Source: Nansenia antarctica (taxonomy: Eukaryota; Chordata; Actinopteri; Argentiniformes; Microstomatidae). Taken from it: a stretch of DNA of 64,000 nucleotides. The stretch is from positions 27,679,593 to 27,743,592 of the forward strand of contig OZ022353.1 of NCBI GenBank assembly GCA_963989245.1, read 5' to 3'. Both the position numbers and the translations under genes were made by a program. The notes under the pieces are model-generated. The model did not search any database. It saw only the letters and a list, made by a program, of their open reading frames with translations, and was not told where the DNA came from. Numbering within the stretch: the stretch's first letter is position 1; each line of letters begins with the position of its first letter. Below are positions 57,700-64,000 of this stretch, one piece after another.

Positions 57700-59631
57700 C
57701 TAACTGTGGAAAGCCTGAAACACTGACCTACAAACAGCTCGAATGTTTGACTTAGTGTCTTGGATAATGTCTTGTCCTGACATAGTATAAATCAATCTGT
57801 CAACTGGTTTGATAAGGCGACCAAACTTGGACTTGACCTGTGTGACTGTACTAGGATGTTCACACTGTGTAACAGAAGCTAGAGTGTCAGTACGCTGTGT
57901 GTCACTAGCATCATCTATCTGATTCGTGTTACCAGAAACATCAGTACAATCATCAGCGCTAACCACAAATCTAGAATCAGAGTTAATGGACTGATCTACC
58001 ATTTGCTCCTCAGCCATCTGCTCGGGAACCCTCTGAGGGGCAAACGAGACTGAAGACACTACAGTGTTAGTAGCCTCTGTCCGTGAGTGGTCAGGGAATG
58101 GTAACTGGGTGACCCACTCCAGGGTTCTTCCCTTGGGATCCTTGGGCTCTGGAACAGTCAAGGGAACATCCCTCTCCCGAACAGCTCTACCCCCATACTC
58201 CATGTCTTCAACCTCCCCTCCCTCACTCCCAGGACAGGAATCCACTCTCTCCGACTCGAACGCGGTTCCTCTACTCACTTCCCCAGGCAAGGAATCCTGT
58301 TCCACTTCCGACACGGACATGTCACTTGGCTCATTTGATGTATGAACAGCAGACAGGGATGAAACTGGGTCAGAGATCACACTCGTATCATACACCGGCA
58401 GAAAGTTCACCAACAACAATAGATTACGGTGGACTACCTTCTCTCGTCCAGTGACAGTGTCTTGTATCCTATATGTGTGAGTCTCAGAGTTCCTATCCAC
58501 CACAGTATATACAGTAGACTCCCAACGGTCAGCCACCTTTCTCTTTCCTCTCTCTCTCTTGTTCGCCAACAGCACACGGTCTCCGACGTCAATGGTGGGC
58601 CCTTTCACTCGTCTGTTGTAGAGCTCTGTGTGACGGTGCTGTTCTTTTATGACATGTTCCTGGGCTATGACCATAGCTTCTCTCAGATCCTTCGTGAGAG
58701 ACATCACATACTTGTCGTAGCTGACCACAGCTGGATCATTCAGGACTGTCCGGAAGAGTATATCGACAGGGAGACGAGGAGTACGCCCAAACATCAGATA
58801 GAAAGGTGCATAGCCAGTTGACTCATGCGCTGTGCTATTGTACATGAACGTCAGAGTTTGCAAACGCCTCGGCCAGTTGATTTTTGCCTCTGGTTCAAGC
58901 GCTCGGATCATGTTACCGAGAGTTCTATTGAAACGTTCCACACTACCGTTACCCATCGGGTGATACGGGGTTGTGTGCGACTTTCTGACACCGGAGACTC
59001 TGAGCAGCTCACTCACTAGTTGACTCTCGAAGCTAGCTCCCTGGTCGCTGTGGATACGTTCTGGGAACCCAAAGACGCAGAAGAACTTGTCCCATAGAAC
59101 TCTCGCCACCTGTTTGGCTGACTGATCTTTGCAGGGGAATGCCTGGGCCATTCTTGTAAAATGGTCAGTAACAACTAACACATCAACTGACTTGTTCCTT
59201 GAGTCCTCCGCTGACCAGAAATCAATGCAAACCAGCTGAAGTGGCCTGGTTGATGTGATACTCTGCAAAGGCGCCCTCGCAGCAGGTTCAACAGTCTTAC
59301 TGACAATACACCGCTGGCAGTTACGGACGTAGTCTCTTACGTCTCTGTCGAGGTTGAGCCAGAAGAACCTCTGTCTGGCCAAGCCAAGACTCCTGAACTG
59401 ACCTTGATGGCCGGCATGGTCATGAACACCTCTCAGAACTTCAACTTTCTTAGACTCAGGAACCACATACTGGCGGCGTTTTGACTTCACGACTTGATCC
59501 CTCGAGACTCTGTAGAGTATCCCATTGCTCACAACAAGTTTCTCCCAGTGCTTCAGGTACCTCATGACTGTGACTGATTCCTTATCTCTCTCTCTCCTGG
59601 AGGGTCTCCGATGTCTCTCCACATAGTACAA
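57700..59631 (-). CDS. Ty3/gypsy integrase
   Basis: The 643-codon frame starts inside the polyprotein: the first codon at 59631 is TTG, so no independent start is implied. An HHCC zinc-binding motif is present (histidines near residues 70 and 75, cysteines at 105 and 108). The DDE core has D137 in CIDFWS, D196 in HSDQGASF and E232 in GSVERFNRT. After about residue 330 a GPY/F-like module follows (VGDRVLLANKRERGKRK ... HTYRIQD), then a low-complexity acidic tail. No chromodomain is evident. It inserts element DNA in the nucleus. It is out of frame with the preceding pol frame across a CT run at about 59635-59648. All recognisable catalytic residues are intact. Confidence 0.88.
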   Translation of the reverse strand: MYYVERHRRPSRRERDKESVTVMRYLKHWEKLVVSNGILYRVSRDQVVKSKRRQYVVPESKKVEVLRGVHDHAGHQGQFRSLGLARQRFFWLNLDRDVRDYVRNCQRCIVSKTVEPAARAPLQSITSTRPLQLVCIDFWSAEDSRNKSVDVLVVTDHFTRMAQAFPCKDQSAKQVARVLWDKFFCVFGFPERIHSDQGASFESQLVSELLRVSGVRKSHTTPYHPMGNGSVERFNRTLGNMIRALEPEAKINWPRRLQTLTFMYNSTAHESTGYAPFYLMFGRTPRLPVDILFRTVLNDPAVVSYDKYVMSLTKDLREAMVIAQEHVIKEQHRHTELYNRRVKGPTIDVGDRVLLANKRERGKRKVADRWESTVYTVVDRNSETHTYRIQDTVTGREKVVHRNLLLLVNFLPVYDTSVISDPVSSLSAVHTSNEPSDMSVSEVEQDSLPGEVSRGTAFESERVDSCPGSEGGEVEDMEYGGRAVRERDVPLTVPEPKDPKGRTLEWVTQLPFPDHSRTEATNTVVSSVSFAPQRVPEQMAEEQMVDQSINSDSRFVVSADDCTDVSGNTNQIDDASDTQRTDTLASVTQCEHPSTVTQVKSKFGRLIKPVDRLIYTMSGQDIIQDTKSNIRAVCRSVFQAFHS

Positions 59632-62564
59632 GACTCGAGAGAGAGAGTTCTGTCTCTGAGCTGTTCATCCCGGAGTTCCTTCTCACTGTAAGCAGGAAGT
59701 GAGTCCTGACCACCTGGGACTAACTGAGGCAAATGGTGCAAGACCGCTACAGCACGCGTTCTTGCTCCGACCTCCCACAGATCGTCATATGACTGTAGAA
59801 CAACAGACACTTCATCCATCTCCATAGACTGAGCGTGGACATGCAGAGGTGATGGGACACTTTGAGCGTAACTCTCTGCCTGGCGTGGAGTGTCACCACT
59901 ATCATTGGACGACCGGAAGGCGTCCTGTACAGAAGCACTCGACACATCCTGGACTTCGGAGAGGAGATTCTTGTAGGGCTCTTCAAGTAATCTGTGACTG
60001 ACTCTCTGCTTGACGAAAGGCACACGACTCAAGGCATCAGCGACAACATTCTGTGGGCCTGGCACGTACTTGATGTCGAAGTTATAGCTCGCTAACTTAG
60101 CCACCCATCGTTGCTCGCAGCAGTCCAGCTTGGGCTTCGTCATGATATGAGTCAATGGATTATTGTCCGTCCAAACAGTGAAATCATGCCCCTTCAACCA
60201 ATGGCTAAACTTGTCACAGACACTCCACTTCAAGGCTAGGAATTCCAACCGATGGGCTGGGTAGTTTCTCTGAGACTGAGAGAGGGACTTGCTGGCGAAT
60301 GCGATTGGCCTCGCTCGGTCTTCACCCTCTTGGATCTGCGACAGGACAGCACCGATGCCATCAAGGGACGCGTCCGTTGACAGCATGAAGGGACGGCTGA
60401 AATCAGGGTGAGCCAGGACAGCCGTCTCAACCAGCGCCGTTTTCAGCTTCTGGAAAGCCTGCTCCGTTTCGGGGGTCCAGTCAGTAACCTTCAACTTCCT
60501 GCTTTGTGACCTTTGTTTGGACTGTTTCACCTTCCCTTTTCTCTTCTGGCCCGTCAACAGAGAGAAGAGAGGCTTTGCAATAGCGGAGAAGCTAGGCACA
60601 AAGTGCTGGTAATAATTGATCATCCCCAAGAAAGATCTGATTCGTTTCTGTGAGGGGGTTACACCGTCCGCTTCCATCAGGTCAGCACTTGTCATCTTTG
60701 CGATGCTCTCAACTTTGCTGGGATCAGTCAACACACCGTTGTCATTAATTATGTGGCCGAGGAATTTGACGGATTTCCGGAGAAAAAAACACTTCTTGGG
60801 GGCCAATTTCAGGTTATGACCACGCAGTCTACTGAACACCATCTCCAAGCGTTCCAGAGCTGTCCTCTCATCAGGGGCGTACACCAATAAATCATCCAGA
60901 TAAACCAGTAAGCTCAGATAGTTCTGGTCTCCGAAAATGCTAGTCATCATACGCATGAAGCTCCCAGGACTATTACAGAGGCCCTGCGGGAGGCGATTAT
61001 ACTCATACAAGCCCATAGGTGTTGTAAAGGCAGAGTACTTTCTGTCATCCTCGTGTAGTGGCATGTTATAAAACCCTGAGGTTAGATCCATAGTACTAAA
61101 CAAGGAGTTACCTCCAAGTGCAGCTAAGCAGTCGGCCTGGTGAGGGAGAGGGTGAGCATCCTTCAGGGTCCTCTTGTTCAGCCAGCGAAAGTCTGTACAG
61201 ATACGGAGATCTCCGTTCTTTTTCCATACAAGAACCAACGGAGATGCATATTCACTGGTTGACTTCCTGATTATATCTTTCTCCTCCATCTCACTCAGTA
61301 CTTGGCGCAACTTCTGATACTGACTGGGGGGCACTCGTCTGAATGGGAGCCGGAATGGCCTGTGATCTGAGAGGTGAATGCGATGTATGAAGCCCTTTGC
61401 CTCTCCACAATCCAGGTGATGGCGTGAGAAGATGTCCTTGTAGCGCACAACCAGGTCAGCCATCTTGCTTCTACACTGTTCAGACACGTCACAGGAGTGT
61501 ATGTCGAGCCCACTCAATCCCATGTACTTCAGTTCCTCATCAACAGTGCGGGCCGCATTTTCACTGGACGGGGTTACTTGACAGCAACTGAGTAGTGGGA
61601 CCTCAGCAGGTCCGGTCTCATCCATGTCCTCGAGCGCAATGCAGGAGAAGACGTCGGCCAATTTAGCATTGCGTCTTACCAAGACGGGCCTGTCGGACGA
61701 GTTGATCAGCTTCAATGGAACCCATCCGTCTCCCCACAAAGGAGTAACAACTCTGGCCACCAGAACCCCTCTTGGAGCTGAGCGACACGATGTGGGCTCT
61801 GTCATCACAGCGCTACCAGGAGACACAATAGTGGACTTGGGTAGCTTGCCCCACATCAGGTACTCCCGACCAGGCTCAAGACACACGGCTGAGTTGCACC
61901 TGACTGTGCCTATCTTGTCAGGTATGACGTCACCTCGCCAACGGTTCAGACCAGCGAGCATCGAGAGAAACTGTTCAGATTCTGGATCGCCAGCAGGACA
62001 GGGCGTAGACACAGCCTTCCAGTAGCCATCACATTGCTTATACTGCCGGAGGATATATTTAATAACATTGGTGCCTAGTATCAACTCATCATGCTGGCCT
62101 TCAACTACCAGAGTGGGAACCATAATCCTACAGCCATACACCTCCATTTCCACGTTGAAAGCTGACTCAGGCTTGACACGGCGACCACCACAGCCAACAA
62201 GCACCACATTTGAACTGAACTGGTTATGCTCTGTAGCAACTCCAACCTCTCTAAGCTTTCCCTCTGCCGTCTTACTCATTGTACAAGCCATAGACCCACT
62301 GTCTAGCATAGCATTTAGAGTCACTGTATTACCAACTGTCACAGGTGTGTAGAAAAGGCTGTCACTACCACTAATTGTATGCGTATTCTGATAAACAATA
62401 TCTTCAGAGTTATCACTTGAGCTTTTGAGAGCTATATACACTGTCTCAGCACTAGATTCGTCCTCACAATGGGAGTTTACTTGGCGACCTATACTTTCTC
62501 CCTCTGAATACAGGCCACCTAGTTTCCCTGAGGCTGAGGTGCTCGGGACGACCTGGTGGGACAC
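59562..62564 (-). CDS. Ty3/gypsy protease, reverse transcriptase and RNase H
   Basis: About 1000 codons lie in the -1 frame relative to gag. The first codon (62564) is GTG, not ATG, so translation by frameshift from gag is more likely than separate initiation. Numbering from there, an aspartic protease has the active site LDSG at 88-90. RT motif A has D493 in STMDLTSGFY, LPQGLCNSPGSF lies at 525-536, and the catalytic YLDD is at 555-558. RNase H residues are D731 in STDAS and D800 in WTDNNPL. The last about 40 codons read past the frame break, and the family's link to integrase is found in another frame. All key residues are present. Confidence 0.9.
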   Translation of the reverse strand: MSHQVVPSTSASGKLGGLYSEGESIGRQVNSHCEDESSAETVYIALKSSSDNSEDIVYQNTHTISGSDSLFYTPVTVGNTVTLNAMLDSGSMACTMSKTAEGKLREVGVATEHNQFSSNVVLVGCGGRRVKPESAFNVEMEVYGCRIMVPTLVVEGQHDELILGTNVIKYILRQYKQCDGYWKAVSTPCPAGDPESEQFLSMLAGLNRWRGDVIPDKIGTVRCNSAVCLEPGREYLMWGKLPKSTIVSPGSAVMTEPTSCRSAPRGVLVARVVTPLWGDGWVPLKLINSSDRPVLVRRNAKLADVFSCIALEDMDETGPAEVPLLSCCQVTPSSENAARTVDEELKYMGLSGLDIHSCDVSEQCRSKMADLVVRYKDIFSRHHLDCGEAKGFIHRIHLSDHRPFRLPFRRVPPSQYQKLRQVLSEMEEKDIIRKSTSEYASPLVLVWKKNGDLRICTDFRWLNKRTLKDAHPLPHQADCLAALGGNSLFSTMDLTSGFYNMPLHEDDRKYSAFTTPMGLYEYNRLPQGLCNSPGSFMRMMTSIFGDQNYLSLLVYLDDLLVYAPDERTALERLEMVFSRLRGHNLKLAPKKCFFLRKSVKFLGHIINDNGVLTDPSKVESIAKMTSADLMEADGVTPSQKRIRSFLGMINYYQHFVPSFSAIAKPLFSLLTGQKRKGKVKQSKQRSQSRKLKVTDWTPETEQAFQKLKTALVETAVLAHPDFSRPFMLSTDASLDGIGAVLSQIQEGEDRARPIAFASKSLSQSQRNYPAHRLEFLALKWSVCDKFSHWLKGHDFTVWTDNNPLTHIMTKPKLDCCEQRWVAKLASYNFDIKYVPGPQNVVADALSRVPFVKQRVSHRLLEEPYKNLLSEVQDVSSASVQDAFRSSNDSGDTPRQAESYAQSVPSPLHVHAQSMEMDEVSVVLQSYDDLWEVGARTRAVAVLHHLPQLVPGGQDSLPAYSEKELRDEQLRDRTLSLESCTMWRDIGDPPGEREIRNQSQS
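62483..62528 (-). promoter_or_regulatory. Probable -1 ribosomal frameshift site, gag to pol
   Basis: On the minus strand G GGA AAC (62522-62528) is in the correct phase for gag (CAG GGA AAC TAG), and the gag stop is the next codon. A -1 slip leads into the pol frame (GKLGGLY). Two bases after the heptamer, GGTGGCCTGTA (62509-62519) can pair with TATAGGTCGCC (62483-62493), 11 pairs including G-U, with a 15-base loop. The heptamer is the same as that known from PEG10, a Ty3/gypsy-derived gene, and from simian retrovirus 1. The two-base spacer is shorter than usual. Confidence 0.8.
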
Positions 62565-64000
62565 TCAACTTTTGTGTGACCTGGGGCTAAACAGACAAAG
62601 CACAGCCTCTCTGACATGCAGTGTGAGATGGTAGTGTGTCTACTGTCATCACAGACTCGGCAGGCCTTCTCACGGGCGCCACCCTGGTATCTTCCACCAC
62701 GAGGAGCACTGTCACGCTGCTGCACTTTCCCCATCATCTGCTCCAGCCTCTCCATAATGCGAGCAAGAATCCTGTCTTCAGATTGCTGAGTGTTCTGGGC
62801 CACAGCAGTCGCGGAGGAGGGGCACGGAAGCTGGCCTAAAGCATGGTCCTGGGAAGGAATGAGGGTAGAAGGCAGACACTGTGTGTGGTACACTGGACTA
62901 TGGGCAGGAGCAGGGGGGTACTGGGTGGAACACTGCTCAGACACAGACTGAATCGAAGGCTCTGGATGAGACTGCACAGTGTGGAGGGCGGTGGCATGGC
63001 TCTTCAATGGCACAGAACTACCGGTCCTGCCAGAGGCTCTCAGCTCTCTCTGGTAATTATCAATCTTCAACTGTATGTCTCGTGAGCTCCACTCCTCAAT
63101 AGCCTTGCATTCCAGAATACGGGATAGTCCAGAGTCCGGGCAATGCCTGACAAACATCCGTGCTACCTCTTCACCTATGTTCTCCATCCTCCTACCTTGT
63201 CTGCGAAGGCCCTCACCAGCTACATCAGCTGCTTTGTTGATCCTCAACCAGTAGTCTACAGGGTTCTCATTGGGTCTGGGTAGAGTGGCATAGAAATCTG
63301 ACAACGGGAGGCATGATGACACATCACTGAAGTACTTGAGAAGGATATCATAGATGAGATCAGGGTTCTGCTTCACATCAAGTGTCTGATCGCTACGCAA
63401 ACCAACCCTCACGACATCCTTTGCCTTACCCATCAGCCTTGCCAGTATCTCCTCAGCCTGTTCATGCATTGGACATTTCTGCTTTCTCAGATAAGCTTTA
63501 GACATGTCAATCCAATCCTGGACTGAACACTTATCAGAACTATCACCTCGGAACATTGGTGGTTCCCTGTCTGATTTTACATTCACAGTAACGCGCGGAA
63601 CCTCCTGTCTAACAACATTAGGATCAGTTACAGGATCTGGAGGCGATGTGCAGTTGAGGTGTGCACTGCTCATACTACTTGAGTGAACTACACCAGCTGA
63701 AATTAACTTGGTTACAATGGACTCGCCAATCTGAGCACCTAGCTGACCCATCATGTCTGAAAGGTGATGAAGAGCTTCAGTGTCATTAACACTGGGTGTG
63801 GATGTGGGAGGAGCCTCCCCTGTAAACTGTCCGACAGCAGCACAACCTGGGTCCTGACCTGACCCTGTGCCTCTACCACTGTCAGTAAACAACTGGGAAC
63901 ACCCCACCTCCCTACTATTGACAGCACTGTCAATGTCAATGTCACTGTCACTGTCAATGTCTATGACAGCACTGTCTGCTCTGCTCTGACATGCCCCCCA
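62519..64000 (-). CDS. Ty3/gypsy gag (5' part beyond window)
   Basis: The frame stays open from 64000 to a TAG at 62519-62521 and has no ATG within the window, so the start lies outside. The first residues include an acidic repeat DIDSDSDIDIDS. A capsid-like region follows (PPMFRGDSSDKCSVQDWIDM, PRPNENPVDYWLRINKAADV). A basic region then leads to two Cys/His motifs: CRVCDDSRHTTISHC and a classical zinc knuckle CFVCLAPGHTKVEC (C-x2-C-x4-H-x4-C). The protein would package element RNA in particles. The stop directly follows a slippery heptamer. Confidence 0.9.
   Translation of the reverse strand, partial: WGACQSRADSAVIDIDSDSDIDIDSAVNSREVGCSQLFTDSGRGTGSGQDPGCAAVGQFTGEAPPTSTPSVNDTEALHHLSDMMGQLGAQIGESIVTKLISAGVVHSSSMSSAHLNCTSPPDPVTDPNVVRQEVPRVTVNVKSDREPPMFRGDSSDKCSVQDWIDMSKAYLRKQKCPMHEQAEEILARLMGKAKDVVRVGLRSDQTLDVKQNPDLIYDILLKYFSDVSSCLPLSDFYATLPRPNENPVDYWLRINKAADVAGEGLRRQGRRMENIGEEVARMFVRHCPDSGLSRILECKAIEEWSSRDIQLKIDNYQRELRASGRTGSSVPLKSHATALHTVQSHPEPSIQSVSEQCSTQYPPAPAHSPVYHTQCLPSTLIPSQDHALGQLPCPSSATAVAQNTQQSEDRILARIMERLEQMMGKVQQRDSAPRGGRYQGGAREKACRVCDDSRHTTISHCMSERLCFVCLAPGHTKVECPTRSSRAPQPQGN

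Larger units (their letters stand above)
57353..64000 (-). mobile_element. Ty3/gypsy retrotransposon internal region (right end beyond window)
   Basis: The order on the minus strand is gag, protease, RT, RNase H, integrase, LTR, which is the Ty3/gypsy order. There is no envelope gene. The 5' LTR and primer-binding site lie beyond 64000. The long open frames indicate a fairly young copy. Confidence 0.92.

Noticed and set aside
58064..58821. Plus-strand frames over the integrase region
   Set aside because: They are shadows of the well-supported minus-strand integrase.
63905..63907. Gag start at 63907
   Set aside because: The codon is GTG and the same frame is open up to the window edge; the true start is probably outside.

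Overview
The window looks like intergenic or intronic DNA of a ray-finned fish (teleost). The evidence is the repeat content: long CA/GT and GA microsatellites, tRNA-derived SINEs with the tail common in teleosts, many hAT and Tc1/mariner elements, CR1/L2-type and L1/Tx1-type LINEs, and a Ty3/gypsy LTR retrotransposon. I found no host exon, tRNA, rRNA or CRISPR array. Every coding region I can support belongs to a transposable element, and almost all are broken.

Layout. 0-4.5 kb: tandem repeats, a reverse-oriented SINE, a foldback MITE, a possible LTR, and otherwise plain DNA. 4.5-6.4 kb: a 5'-truncated CR1/L2-group LINE on the minus strand. 6.5-9.0 kb: four elements nested inside each other. 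9.1-12.6 kb: a hAT transposon with a decayed minus-strand transposase and a palindromic MITE inside it. 12.6-14.4 kb: a 16-bp minisatellite and a hAT MITE. 14.66-22.3 kb: one element with about 0.73-kb inverted repeats, itself hit by two nested hATs, an L1/Tx1 LINE, an 89-bp MITE and the 3' end of a LINE encoding a restriction-like endonuclease. 22.3-25.8 kb: a decayed LINE and unrecognised DNA. 25.85-28.5 kb: a 2.7-kb C-rich minisatellite. 28.5-40 kb: mostly plain DNA, with one hAT and two small MITEs. 40-45 kb: a LINE split by a hAT, which itself contains another LINE; then an L1/Tx1 ORF1 relic and a gypsy pol relic. 45.5-48.2 kb: a DNA element inserted in a 65-bp tandem repeat, carrying a second endonuclease-type LINE flanked by unusually long target duplications. 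48.4-56.3 kb: LINE and mariner/Tc1 relics with nested MITEs. 56.4-64 kb: a largely intact Ty3/gypsy element on the minus strand, inserted in a LINE fragment and running off the right edge.

How the genes work together. The gypsy element is the only nearly complete gene set: gag, then protease-RT-RNase H in the -1 frame behind a G GGA AAC heptamer that directly precedes the gag stop, then integrase after a further frame break in a CT run. The hAT, Tc1 and LINE genes are fossils. Nesting, supported by exact target-site duplications, gives the relative order of many insertions.

I did not find a new cellular system. The most unusual items are the gag-pol frameshift signal, the long duplications around the endonuclease-type LINE copies, the repeated YY1-like blocks in the LTR, and the perfect 34-bp hairpin in the palindromic MITE. 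All motif and homology calls are by eye; no searches were run.
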